From: Armatimonadota bacterium
Lineage (GTDB): Bacteria; Armatimonadota; Fimbriimonadia; Fimbriimonadales; Fimbriimonadaceae
Direction of reading: 5' to 3'
NCBI GenBank assembly: GCA_025363835.1
Contig: JANYLD010000235.1
Span: 1 to 33,930 of the forward strand
Length of the DNA: 33,930 nucleotides
Every line of letters starts with the position of its first letter. Within the stretch, counting starts at the first letter, position 1. A model generated the notes under the pieces. It was given only the letters and a program-made list of their open reading frames with translations. It was not told the DNA's origin and made no database searches. Both the position numbers and the translations under genes were made by a program. Of this stretch, positions 16,130-24,050 are shown one piece after another.

Positions 16130-16695
16130 AGAAAGCAAAAGGATTTACGCTTGTCGAACTCGTCACTGGCGCGGGCCTGATGATGTTCATCACTCTAGGC
16201 ACCTTATCTCTCATGGTGACGGGCCTTACCTACATGGCTCGGACCACCGCGGACTTAACGAATGGGGGCAAGAACGCGCAGGGCTTGCGATGGATGAGTG
16301 AATTTGCCAGAACCGCAATGTCCGCTACGATCGTAAACGGCGGCAACGAAGTCGACTTCACGTTGCCAAAGGTTGGGACCACCACAGACACAAATACTGG
16401 CGAGAAAGAATACATCTACCCGCTCACCGGCGACGGCGTTGCGCGTGGCTTCAAGGTGGACTTTGTGGCAGGAACTTTGACGGATGTACGGACCGGCCAG
16501 GTCTTGTGCAAGAACATTACCGGCATCGATCCGGACCCAACCTCCACCACCTACCACCAGGCCTACGTGCCTTTCACTTTTTCCATTGTAGGGGCGCATA
16601 AAGTCATCGTCATGCAACTCATGACCCAGCAAAAAATTAACGGAAACATTCGCTACGAACGGATGAAAGAGACTGTCAAGTTGAGGAACACATAA
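16126..16695 (+). CDS. Prepilin-type protein (PilW/GspJ-like)
   Basis: 189 residues with a canonical prepilin start, MKKAKG^FTLVELVTGAGLMMFITLGTLSL-type, including Glu at position 5 and a long hydrophobic helix. The remainder is typical of minor pseudopilins: a helix running on through GLRWMSEFARTAM, then beta-rich sequence with FTLPKVG and RGFKVDFVAGTL. It overlaps the upstream pseudopilin by four bases and its stop overlaps the next start (TAATG), indicating coupled translation and a stoichiometric complex. Confidence 0.82.
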   Translation: MKKAKGFTLVELVTGAGLMMFITLGTLSLMVTGLTYMARTTADLTNGGKNAQGLRWMSEFARTAMSATIVNGGNEVDFTLPKVGTTTDTNTGEKEYIYPLTGDGVARGFKVDFVAGTLTDVRTGQVLCKNITGIDPDPTSTTYHQAYVPFTFSIVGAHKVIVMQLMTQQKINGNIRYERMKETVKLRNT

Positions 16696-18398
16696 TGAGA
16701 AGAAGAGATAAGGGAGTGGTGGCTGCTTACGTCGTCCTAGCGCTGGGCGTGCTCATCACGGTATGCCTCGGCGTCGCAAGCCTAGGCACACAGAGCCTGC
16801 GGAGGATCAAGCACGACCGTGATTCCATGATCGCAGAGCAGGCGTCCTTTGCCGCTCTCGACCAGATGACGGGGAAGTGTTACCAAACGCTGCAGACACA
16901 AACAAGCGGCGGCATCACACTGGCGGCGATGTCGACTGACTTGAGTAGCGATCTCAACGTCGTTGCACCAGGCTGTACCGCTACCGGTTGGGTGACGCCC
17001 ACCAGTGGAACCTTCGCCTACTGCACCGCAACGGTTACCTATAACGGCATTACGCGAAGCGCACGCTGCTATTTCAAGGCCCATAACGTCGGAATTTGGA
17101 ACAACGCGATCTTCGCCGGAGCTGGTGCCAGCGGCCAAGCCATAAACGGCAACGTCGACATCATGGGCTCCGTGCACATTCTTGGTGACGGAGAACCGTA
17201 TCTGGACCTTTATGGAACCGGCACGTACTTCTCCGGCGACCCTTACACGGACAAGAATAAAAATGGCCACTGGGATGCTGGGGAACCTTTTACCGACCTT
17301 CTAGGAACGGGAACGTACGCCCCGCCCGATCCTTTCAACGACCTTAATGCAAACGGCGTGTATGACCCGCCCATGACTCAAACCAGCTTGGATACGAGCT
17401 TTTCTGGAACGGCGATGATCGGCAACAACTACTCCACCATGCCGGCAAGCCTTATGGCGCAAATCCCTCCAATCCCAACGGTCGGAGGAATCAAGACGCT
17501 TAGCGCAGAAGTCCGCGTCAAACACGGAGAAGTGTCTATCAGCGGTACTGCCTCGATTGGCCAGACTGGCGTGGTTGACAGCGGGCTGAGCAAAGGCACT
17601 GTTGACGGCACGTATGTAAGTGACGGCTATACGGGAAACAAGGGCGCTTCCTCTGTTTACAGCGACAACGGCACCACCAACACTTATGACCTCGGCAATC
17701 TCGGTATGACGTTCCCGATCCTCACGGGCATCGGCGCCCAGACGTACGTTGACAAGAACGGCACTTCGTGGACTGACCAGAAGAGCTTCCTAGACGCCAA
17801 TTCGATGACCATCCCAATCACGACTATTCTCGCAAACACGGCCGCGTTTAGCTACGGTCCAGATTCTCACGGCAACAAGATCACCTTTACGCCTGGAACG
17901 CCTGGATTGATCAACATCACGGGGATCGTCAAGGTATCAGGCAACCTGCAGTTGGGCGCCAAGGGCAGCGATCTATCCTACATCGGAAGCGGAACTTTCT
18001 ACTGCACCCAGAGCGTCAACGTCGACGGCAACCTATTGCCTAAGAACGGACAAATCTTCCCAACACAAACCCGGCTGGGAGTTATTGCTGCAGGAAACCT
18101 GAACCTGGCGACGGGCGCTGGATCTGCGCAGCTTTCGATGGCCGGCGCGTTCTATGCCCAGGACACCATCCAGAGCGCCAAGCAGAATCAGATCGCAGGA
18201 ACGTTCGTCTCCACCAACTTCAACATGGGCTCCAACGTCCCCAACATTTACCAGGTGCCCTCTCTGCCGCAGAACATGCCCCCTGGAATGCCAGGCGACA
18301 AGAACTACGTCTCGTTCACGGTTGCAACCGTACGTGACCGCTCGCCGTTACCGGGTGCAACGGACTCGTTCAGCGGCGGCACACCGTTTGGAGGCTAG
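16695..18398 (+). CDS. PilX-like large pseudopilin/adhesin with duplicated calcium-loop motifs
   Basis: A 567-residue protein starting MRRRDKGVVAAYVVLALGV, a PilX-like N-terminal helix lacking the Glu5. After about residue 170 there is a duplicated block: a D-x-N-x-N-G-x-W/Y-D loop appears as DKNKNGHWD at residues 186-194 and DLNANGVYD at 216-224, each preceded by a GTGTY...DP(Y/F) stretch 30 residues apart. These resemble EF-hand or thrombospondin type-3 calcium loops. The remaining 300 residues are Gly/Thr/Ser/Asn-rich and look like a beta-helix or bactofilin-like fold. It is probably the large tip or surface component of the pilus-like machine, with calcium stabilising the stalk; this is inference. 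Confidence 0.72.
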   Translation: MRRRDKGVVAAYVVLALGVLITVCLGVASLGTQSLRRIKHDRDSMIAEQASFAALDQMTGKCYQTLQTQTSGGITLAAMSTDLSSDLNVVAPGCTATGWVTPTSGTFAYCTATVTYNGITRSARCYFKAHNVGIWNNAIFAGAGASGQAINGNVDIMGSVHILGDGEPYLDLYGTGTYFSGDPYTDKNKNGHWDAGEPFTDLLGTGTYAPPDPFNDLNANGVYDPPMTQTSLDTSFSGTAMIGNNYSTMPASLMAQIPPIPTVGGIKTLSAEVRVKHGEVSISGTASIGQTGVVDSGLSKGTVDGTYVSDGYTGNKGASSVYSDNGTTNTYDLGNLGMTFPILTGIGAQTYVDKNGTSWTDQKSFLDANSMTIPITTILANTAAFSYGPDSHGNKITFTPGTPGLINITGIVKVSGNLQLGAKGSDLSYIGSGTFYCTQSVNVDGNLLPKNGQIFPTQTRLGVIAAGNLNLATGAGSAQLSMAGAFYAQDTIQSAKQNQIAGTFVSTNFNMGSNVPNIYQVPSLPQNMPPGMPGDKNYVSFTVATVRDRSPLPGATDSFSGGTPFGG

Positions 18399-18415
18399 TC
18401 TAGAAGGACAAGCAG

Positions 18416-18443
18416 TAACCGGTGACGGATAACGGGTAACGGG
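18416..18443 (+). repeat. Heptanucleotide array (TAACGGG type, 4 units)
   Basis: Four consecutive 7-bp units: TAACCGG, TGACGGA, TAACGGG, TAACGGG. The last units pair with an inverted copy at 18455-18465. Confidence 0.75.
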
Positions 18444-18465
18444 TCCAAGAGGCTCGTTACCCGTT
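18431..18465. terminator. Hairpin between convergent pseudopilin and AI-2E genes
   Basis: AACGGGTAACG at 18431-18441 is a perfect inverted copy of 18455-18465. The right arm contains the stop codon of the AI-2E gene. The hairpin is built from the heptamer array, and TTTTCG follows shortly in the plus direction. Confidence 0.55.
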
Positions 18466-19566
18466 GCCATTTTCGTTAACGACCACACTCAGCTCCGTCG
18501 TTCCTCGGACTCGCTCCCGGACGACATCCTGCAGGGCTAGCAACACTGCCAAAACCATCGGGCCGGCGACCAAGCCAACAGGGCCGAACATATACACCCC
18601 ACCTAGAATCCCAAAGAAAATACCAATCGGATGGAGGTTGGTGCGGTTGCCAATGAGGAGCGGGCGCAAGAAGTAGTCCAGCTTGGTGACAACGAGCCCG
18701 AAGGCCATCACGATACCGGCGTGAACGTATTGGCCGTTAGCCGCGAGAAGGATTGCAGCGGGGATGTAGATAAGCGGCGCGCCCACTAAGGGGATCGTGC
18801 ACAAAAAGACGGCCATGATCCCGAACAGGAAAGCATTAGGCACGTGTGCGATCTCAAATCCAATCGCGAGGAGGAAGGCCTGTATGATTGCGACCAGCAC
18901 CGTGCCTATAAACACTGCATAGACGGTTTCACCGATGTGCTTAATAATCGCCGCCGTTCGCTCGGGTGCGAGCGGAAGAAGTTCGTAGGCGGGCTGCCTC
19001 AGCCGCTCGCCATCTCGCAGCATGAAGAACATCGTGAGTAAGGCAATCACGAGGGAAACGCCGGTGAAGATGATTTTTCCGGCCGCATGGCTAACCGGCT
19101 CCTGGAGAGCCTTTACAATCTCAGGGCTGTTCGCCTGGGCATAGTCCCCCAGGCTCAAAGTGCCAGTGCCGAAGCGGGCCGTTATGGGTTTAATCGCATC
19201 GTCGACATGGCGAAGAACCTCCGCAACCATGCTTTCGTTCCCAGTCTGCGTGGCCTTAAATTGATGGAGCAATGCTGCGACCTGCGCGTAAAGGCCAATG
19301 CCGATGAGAACGAACGGGACGCATATGATCAAGAAAGTAACGAACGCAGTCAAACTGCTTGCCCACGTCTCTGCGCTCCTTTTGAAGCCCTTTCGACGCA
19401 AAAAGGCGGTCAGCCGTTTATACATCGGATACATCAAGATGCTGAAGACAACCGCCCAGAGCAAAGCTGGGAGAAACGGAAGGATGATAACGACTCCGAG
19501 GATCAGCGTTCCAAGAAGTAGGGTGAGGAACGCCGCCCCTCGATACCGATCAGCAAAATTCTCCAT
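18457..19566 (-). CDS. AI-2E family transporter (UPF0118/PerM-like)
   Basis: A 369-residue integral membrane protein of the AI-2E transporter family. Hydrophobic segments run FLTLLLGTLILGVVIILPFLPALLWAVVFSILMYPMY-like at the N-terminus (two helices), then a third, a soluble stretch, and a cluster of helices in the C-terminal half with the family pattern IPLVGAPLIYIPAAILL, LRPLLIGNRTNLHP and GPVGLVAGPMVLAVL. Members export various small molecules or ions (TqsA, sodium/lithium antiport in some), so the substrate is unknown. Single gene; a TAAAAT lies about 40 bases upstream of the ATG. Its 3' end runs into the shared hairpin. Confidence 0.92.
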   Translation of the reverse strand: MENFADRYRGAAFLTLLLGTLILGVVIILPFLPALLWAVVFSILMYPMYKRLTAFLRRKGFKRSAETWASSLTAFVTFLIICVPFVLIGIGLYAQVAALLHQFKATQTGNESMVAEVLRHVDDAIKPITARFGTGTLSLGDYAQANSPEIVKALQEPVSHAAGKIIFTGVSLVIALLTMFFMLRDGERLRQPAYELLPLAPERTAAIIKHIGETVYAVFIGTVLVAIIQAFLLAIGFEIAHVPNAFLFGIMAVFLCTIPLVGAPLIYIPAAILLAANGQYVHAGIVMAFGLVVTKLDYFLRPLLIGNRTNLHPIGIFFGILGGVYMFGPVGLVAGPMVLAVLLALQDVVRERVRGTTELSVVVNENGNG

Positions 19567-19627
19567 TCGTCGTCCGGCAAGAGCGGACGCAACATTTTAC
19601 GCGCATAACGCGATTTGGTTGCGAATA

Positions 19628-19699
19628 TAGGGGCGCAGGGATTTGAACCCTGGACCAACGGCTTAAAAGGCCGCTGCTCTACCACTGAGCTACGCCCCC
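19628..19699 (-). tRNA. tRNA-Lys (anticodon UUU)
   Basis: Read on the minus strand, 72 bases fold into a full cloverleaf: acceptor GGGGGCG with CGCCCCT (G1-U72 wobble), TA at 8-9, D-arm GCTC/GAGC with a seven-base loop, anticodon arm GCGGC/GCCGT with loop CTTTTAA, variable loop of five, T-arm CAGGG/CCCTG with TTCAAAT, and discriminator A. The anticodon is TTT. CCA is not encoded. Confidence 0.95.
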
Positions 19700-19780
19700 G
19701 GGAACAACCGGAGAATCTACCTTACGGAGGGTGTTAGGTGTTGGGAACGGGCCTTTTTCGACAAATTCGACTTTCGGGAT

Positions 19781-19920
19781 TTCACCACAACAGCTCAACA
19801 AACACAACGGTTCACGACGCCGGAATCGCCCGTTTCTCAGGCAGAACCTCGCTTCTACGCACCATCGTATTCGGGATCCAGCGTTGTGAACCGTTGTGCT
19901 CCTACTGCCGTTGTGGTGAA
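19781..19920. repeat. Imperfect long inverted repeat upstream of purM
   Basis: TTCACCACAAC at 19781-19791 matches the reverse complement of 19910-19920, and CACAACGGTTCAC at 19803-19815 matches 19886-19898. The two perfect blocks lie in the same order with similar spacing, giving an overall arm of about 40-50 bases. It occupies most of the 300-base gap between tRNA-Lys and purM. No convincing gene is seen there. Confidence 0.65.
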
Positions 19921-19949
19921 GTGTCCCAAAGCCGAGGCAGAGCCGAGAG

Positions 19950-19977
19950 CCCAATGCCCAATGCCCAATGCCCAATG
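19950..19977 (+). repeat. Heptanucleotide array (CCCAATG x 4)
   Basis: Four exact copies of CCCAATG, ending 22 bases before the purM start. Same period as the other arrays in this window, different unit. Confidence 0.85.
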
Positions 19978-19999
19978 CCCTCCATGCCACAATAAATCC

Positions 20000-21040
20000 A
20001 TGCCCCACGATTCCCTCACGTACCGCCAGGCAGGCGTGGACATCGACGAAGCGCAAAGGGCTTTGCGGGCTATTGCGGGTGGGCTCCAGAGCACTTATAA
20101 CGATCGCGTCATCGGCGGCATTGGTGGGTTCGGCGCATTGTTTCGGGCTTCCTTCCCGGAGATCGAGAATCCGATTTTGGTCAGCTCGATAGACGGCGTT
20201 GGCACGAAGACTAAGGTTGCGGCCATGGTAGGGCGTTACTCTGACCTCGGCAAGGACCTCGTCAACCACTGCGCCAACGACATCCTTTGTCAGGGTGCCC
20301 GGCCGCTCTTCTTTCTCGACTATTTCGGTTGTTCGCGCCTATCGGGCTTGATTTTTGAGGAAGTGCTCGGCGGCATGACCGAATCGTGTGCCTCGATGGG
20401 CTGCGCCCTTATTGGCGGAGAGACGGCTGAGATGCCCGGCGTTTACGTTGAAGACGAAATCGACATCGTCGGCGCTATTGTCGGCATTGTAGACGCTTCC
20501 AAGAAGCTCCCCCGCGGCAAGATGGAGCCCGGTGCGGCGATCATCGGGCTCATGAGCGACGGCCTTCATACAAACGGGTACACGCTTGCTCGACGCGCTC
20601 TCCTGGAGCTGGGTGGACTCTCGGTGAGGGACGAGATTCCGATCTTAGGCAACACACTCGGCGAAGAGCTCCTTCGGCCCCACCGCTGCTATTTCAACGG
20701 CGTCTATCCGCTCCTTCAAGAGTCGGAAGCGATCTACGCTATTGCTCACATCACCGGCGGCGGACTTTACGACAACTTGCCTCGCGTGATGCCTTCGGAC
20801 ATAAGAGCCGTCATTGAGCGACGCTCGTGGACCGTACCACCGATCTTTCGGCTCATCCAAGAATCGGGCCAGGTGCCGGATCAGGAGATGTTCCGCGCCT
20901 TCAATATGGGGATTGGCCTTGTCTTGTTTGCTCAACGCGAAGCCGCACCAGGCATCGTCCACAAGCTTCATTTGGCCGGAGAAACCGCCGCGATCATCGG
21001 CGAGACGCAAGCAGGCGCCCACGACGTGCAGATAGTTTAA
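20000..21040 (+). CDS. purM: Phosphoribosylformylglycinamidine cyclo-ligase (AIR synthase)
   Basis: PurM closes the imidazole ring to give AIR in purine synthesis, using ATP. The 346-residue protein begins MPHDSLTYRQAGVDIDEA and has the family motifs GGFGALF, SSIDGVGTKTKVA, HCANDILCQGARPLFFLDYF, GETAEMPGVY, GLMSDGLHTNGYTLAR and ITGGGLYDNLPR. The ATG at 20000 is chosen since the residues upstream are encoded by the CCCAATG array and repeat DNA. The glycine-rich C-terminal MGIGLVLF is also canonical. It converges on dnaA. Confidence 0.96.
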   Translation: MPHDSLTYRQAGVDIDEAQRALRAIAGGLQSTYNDRVIGGIGGFGALFRASFPEIENPILVSSIDGVGTKTKVAAMVGRYSDLGKDLVNHCANDILCQGARPLFFLDYFGCSRLSGLIFEEVLGGMTESCASMGCALIGGETAEMPGVYVEDEIDIVGAIVGIVDASKKLPRGKMEPGAAIIGLMSDGLHTNGYTLARRALLELGGLSVRDEIPILGNTLGEELLRPHRCYFNGVYPLLQESEAIYAIAHITGGGLYDNLPRVMPSDIRAVIERRSWTVPPIFRLIQESGQVPDQEMFRAFNMGIGLVLFAQREAAPGIVHKLHLAGETAAIIGETQAGAHDVQIV

Positions 21041-21046
21041 GCTACT

Positions 21047-21152
21047 AGTGCTGAGTGCTGAGGGCTGAGCGGTCCTCGGAGTGTGAAGGGTGCAAACAAA
21101 GTCCTGTGCTCAGCACTCAGCACTCAGCACTCAGCATTCAGCCCTGAGCACT
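21047..21152. repeat. Paired heptanucleotide arrays between purM and dnaA
   Basis: Left block 21047-21067: AGTGCTG, AGTGCTG, AGGGCTG. Right block 21111-21152: CAGCACT three times, CAGCATT, CAGCCCT, GAGCACT. The units of the two blocks are exact reverse complements, so a stem of at least 14 bp can form between the ends of two convergent genes. It may act as a bidirectional terminator. Confidence 0.85.
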
Positions 21153-21158
21153 GGCATC

Positions 21159-22535
21159 CTACGCATCCGGATAGAGGTTTCGGATAATCATCTTGACAAC
21201 TGCACGCAGGTCTTTGTCTCGCTGCATCATCACGGAGATTTTTTGATACCCGTGCATCATCGAAGTGTGGTCTCGATCTCCGAAGAGCGAGCCGATGTGC
21301 TTCCAAGAGTCCTTGGTGATTTCCCGAGTCACGAAGACCGCTACATGGCGGGCGTGGACAATCGGAGCCTTTCTGGATACGCCTTTGATGTCGGGCGATG
21401 CGATCTTAAAGTGCCTGCTGACCGCATCAACGATTTGATCGAAGCCGGGCTTGGCTAAAACGCCTGAACGGTAATACTTTTCGACCAACTCCTGGGCGAG
21501 TTCGAGATTGACCTGCATGCCGAAGAGGCTGGCTTGAGCCGCTAATTTGGTCAGCGCTCCTTCCAAAACTCGAATATTGCCGGGCACGTTCTCGGCGAGA
21601 AACATCGCCACCGAGTGATCGAGATGGACTCGCTCCTGGACCGCCTTGCTCAAAAGAATCGCACAACGAGTCTCCGTGTCCGGCATCTGGATGTCCGCGA
21701 CAAGGCCCGCTTCGAAACGGGAGCGCAGTCGCTCGTCCATCAAATAGAGATCCCTTGGCGGCCGGTCGGAGGTGAGAACGATCTGCTTTCCGAGCGATTG
21801 GAGGTGGTTAAACGTGTGGAATAGCTCTTCTTGGGTCTTATCTTTGCCCGCGATAAATTGGATGTCATCCACAAGCCACATGCTCACGTTGCGTTGCGAC
21901 TTCCGGAATTGGTCGATGCGATTGTTCTGCAACGCGGTTACGAACTCTTCCGCAAACTGCTGGGCGGACACGTAGACCAGAGGATATTTCGGATTGCGTG
22001 CAAGGATCTCGCGAGCAATGCCGTGCAAAAGGTGAGTCTTACCGAGTCCGGACGGACCATAGATGAATAGCGGGTTGTACTTAACTCCCGGATCGGCGGC
22101 AACTGCGTTGGCGCCCGCAAAGGCCAGGCGATTGCTCTGTCCCACCACATAGGTCTCGAACGTATACCGCTCAAACGGCCTAAAATTGCTTTCTTCGATC
22201 TTGTGGTTGATCGAAACTGGAGCACTTGTCGTCGCCGAGCCTGGCTTCTCTCGCGGCTCAAGCCTCAAGTCAATCGTAATCGGCTCGCCGATTTCGTCGC
22301 TCAACAAGGTCTCGAGCGTGCCGATGTAACGCTCCTTAACCCACTCCATCACGAAGCGGCCAGGAACCTCCAAATTCGCAACCCCGCCCTCTATGGAAAC
22401 CGGCATCAGGGGTCGAATAAAACGCTCTAACCAGGCCGGAGGAACCTCCGCTGAAAGCCTTCTCAACACCGCATCCCAGGCGCGTCGGAGCCGCACTAGG
22501 TCGGCTGTGTCTTCCAGAGAAAGTTGGTCATTCAT
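21159..22535 (-). CDS. dnaA: Chromosomal replication initiator protein DnaA
   Basis: DnaA binds oriC boxes and opens the origin. The 458-residue protein has domain I (WDAVLRRLSAEVPPAWLERFI), a short linker, the AAA+ domain with Walker A GPSGLGKT at residues 160-167, Walker B WLVDDIQFIAGK, sensor 1 LTSDRPP and the arginine finger region DERLRSRFEAGL. Domain IV ends with the DNA-binding signature FGDRDHTSMMHGYQKI, a variant of the common GGRDHTTVLHA. The start MNDQLSLE is chosen; a longer reading would cross the promoter. TATACT (22578-22583, minus strand) lies about 43 bases upstream. Confidence 0.96.
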   Translation of the reverse strand: MNDQLSLEDTADLVRLRRAWDAVLRRLSAEVPPAWLERFIRPLMPVSIEGGVANLEVPGRFVMEWVKERYIGTLETLLSDEIGEPITIDLRLEPREKPGSATTSAPVSINHKIEESNFRPFERYTFETYVVGQSNRLAFAGANAVAADPGVKYNPLFIYGPSGLGKTHLLHGIAREILARNPKYPLVYVSAQQFAEEFVTALQNNRIDQFRKSQRNVSMWLVDDIQFIAGKDKTQEELFHTFNHLQSLGKQIVLTSDRPPRDLYLMDERLRSRFEAGLVADIQMPDTETRCAILLSKAVQERVHLDHSVAMFLAENVPGNIRVLEGALTKLAAQASLFGMQVNLELAQELVEKYYRSGVLAKPGFDQIVDAVSRHFKIASPDIKGVSRKAPIVHARHVAVFVTREITKDSWKHIGSLFGDRDHTSMMHGYQKISVMMQRDKDLRAVVKMIIRNLYPDA

Positions 22536-22577
22536 TTGAAGGGTTCTTTTGGCGTTCGGGCCTTTGGAGGGAAACGC

Positions 22578-22583
22578 AGTATA
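22578..22583 (-). promoter_or_regulatory. Probable dnaA promoter -10 (TATACT)
   Basis: TATACT on the minus strand in the context GTGTATACTGCG, about 43 bases before the dnaA ATG. No clear -35. Confidence 0.45.
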
Positions 22584-22585
22584 CA

Positions 22586-22846
22586 CACGCTACGACTTTT
22601 TCCACCTTCATTCCAAGTCCCTGAATGGCCTAGAATCCGACTAAAAATGCCCCTGCACGGCTTTCACACCCATATAGAGTTGAATTACTGAATTTTGCAA
22701 TTGTTTTCTGCCGATAACTCCCATTCTGTCAAGCGCAACCGACACCTGTCTACACGGTTAGAATTCTTTTAGGATTATGCCTTTCGTCCTAATTCTATAC
22801 ACATGGATTCCCCCCGACTAATCCACACTTCAGGTAGAAGGGAGGT
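22586..22846. other. Candidate replication origin region
   Basis: A 260-base gene-free stretch next to dnaA. It holds an AT-rich tract (about 22671-22709) and degenerate DnaA-box-like sequences: TAATCCACA at 22819-22827 and TGTGGAAAA at 22846-22854, each one mismatch from TTATCCACA or its complement, and TTTTCCACC at 22598-22606 (two mismatches). A small stem (TTAGGA/TCCTAA) lies near 22770-22793. The box number is low, so the origin call is tentative. Confidence 0.4.
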
Positions 22847-23494
22847 GTGGAAAACTCTCTGCGGTTGCTGGGCGTTCTCGCAGGCGGAGACCTTTCAAGG
22901 GACTTGGTGCAAAGGTGGGCGGAGGGTGCCGACAGGATCATTGCGGCGGACGCGGGAGCAGACCTGCTTCTTGCTATAGAAACCGTTCCCGACCTGATCA
23001 TCGGTGACATGGATTCAATTTCCCCGGGCAGTCTGGCAAGCGGCGCAGAGCAGCTCTTTGTCGCGGATCAAGACACCACAGATTGCGACAAACTCCTCGG
23101 ACAAGCCGCGCAAGAGGGTCACCCTTCAATCACTCTCATCGGCGTGGAGGGGGATTTGCCTGATCACGTATTGGCGACACTCCAAAGCGCAGCGAGGTCA
23201 GAACTTGACGTCCGCCTCGCCTACCGGCGGGGCGTGGGCTGGATCGTAAAGCCAGGACGCCCCCGGCGTCTCGCCACGAAGCCCGGCCGAAGGCTGTCTC
23301 TGCTCGGACTGGAACCGTGTGACGGAGTTCATTTGACGGGTTGCCAATGGCCGTTGAAAGGCGCCCAACTTGGCATCCAAAAATCCACCAGCATTTCTAA
23401 TCGAACTGAAGCGGAGCAAGTCACCGTCACGATTGACAAGGGAGCGGCGCTACTCTTCATTGAATATCCAGTTGAAGAGATGCCGGTCTGGTGA
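22847..23494 (+). CDS. thiN: Thiamine pyrophosphokinase
   Basis: This enzyme makes thiamine diphosphate from thiamine and ATP. The 215-residue protein shows the TPK pattern: AADAGADLLL, PDLIIGDMDSISPG, DQDTTDCDKLL and a GVEGDLPDHVLATL block in place of the usual GGxGGRxDH. Residues 150-215 make the beta-rich thiamine-binding domain, ending with the ISNRTEAEQVTVTIDKG pattern. The GTG at 22847 lies only one base after GGGAGG, which is too close; a start a few codons downstream is possible. It leads the run of genes up to 25401. Confidence 0.88.
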   Translation: MENSLRLLGVLAGGDLSRDLVQRWAEGADRIIAADAGADLLLAIETVPDLIIGDMDSISPGSLASGAEQLFVADQDTTDCDKLLGQAAQEGHPSITLIGVEGDLPDHVLATLQSAARSELDVRLAYRRGVGWIVKPGRPRRLATKPGRRLSLLGLEPCDGVHLTGCQWPLKGAQLGIQKSTSISNRTEAEQVTVTIDKGAALLFIEYPVEEMPVW

Positions 23495-23549
23495 TGAAGA
23501 TCGGCAGTAAAGTAATCTGAGCACTTGCTCTTGGAGGGTATTTGGATTG

Positions 23550-24050
23550 ATGTCCACCGACGAACCGATGCCGACTGATGTGGAACCTGCTGCAACCGTA
23601 GCAACGGAACCTGAGGATCCGCAGCCTGAGGCTGACCATCCTCATGCAGGCGTAGCCGCTGAAGGTTTCAGCACCCCTTTGGACGACTTCCCTGGCCATG
23701 AGGCTTCCTGTGGAGAGATCACGGTCAAACGCGGAGGCGCGCCCACCGATATCAAGTTCCCCATAAGCCCACCCGCTGTCATAGGAAGATTCGATCCGGC
23801 AGTAGGGCCTGTCGACGTTGATCTGGCCAGCCTGCCGGAAGGCTCTTACGTCTCGCGGAAGCATGCCAAGATAACGTGCGACAACAACGTTTGGACCCTG
23901 TCCGACATGGGGTCGTCCAACGGAACATTCATTCTGCGCAGCGATTTTGAGCGCGTGGACGAAAGCGAGATCAAAGACGGCGACGAGTTCGCCCTTGGCA
24001 ACGCACGCTTCGTCTTCCATGTGCTCGATGTCTGCGAACCGCAAGCATGA
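23550..24050 (+). CDS. FHA domain protein
   Basis: A 166-residue soluble protein. The first 60 residues are acidic and Pro/Ala-rich, probably disordered. Residues 75-160 form a forkhead-associated domain, a phosphothreonine-binding fold: VIGRF, SYVSRKHAKITCDNNVWTL-like core, then the diagnostic SSNGTF and a final EIKDGDEFALGNARFVFHV. It probably binds a phosphorylated partner of a Ser/Thr kinase. The start is uncertain: GGAGGG is 11 bases before the ATG at 23550 and eight before an in-frame TTG at 23547. Its stop overlaps the next start (ATGA). Confidence 0.88.
   Translation: MSTDEPMPTDVEPAATVATEPEDPQPEADHPHAGVAAEGFSTPLDDFPGHEASCGEITVKRGGAPTDIKFPISPPAVIGRFDPAVGPVDVDLASLPEGSYVSRKHAKITCDNNVWTLSDMGSSNGTFILRSDFERVDESEIKDGDEFALGNARFVFHVLDVCEPQA

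Noticed and set aside
16126-16632. Minus-strand open frames opposite the pilin genes
   Set aside because: Shadow frames of well-supported plus-strand genes with coupled overlaps.
19679-20269. Long minus-strand open frame across tRNA-Lys, the inverted repeat and the start of purM
   Set aside because: It runs through a tRNA, repeat DNA and the antisense of purM, and its sequence is low complexity (repeats of GIGHWALGS from the CCCAATG array). No ribosome site or family.
20000-21040. purM taken for selD (same ATPase superfamily), which would complete the selB system
   Set aside because: GETAEMPGVY and the other motifs are AIR synthase specific; the SelD N-terminal Cys/Sec-Lys motif is missing.
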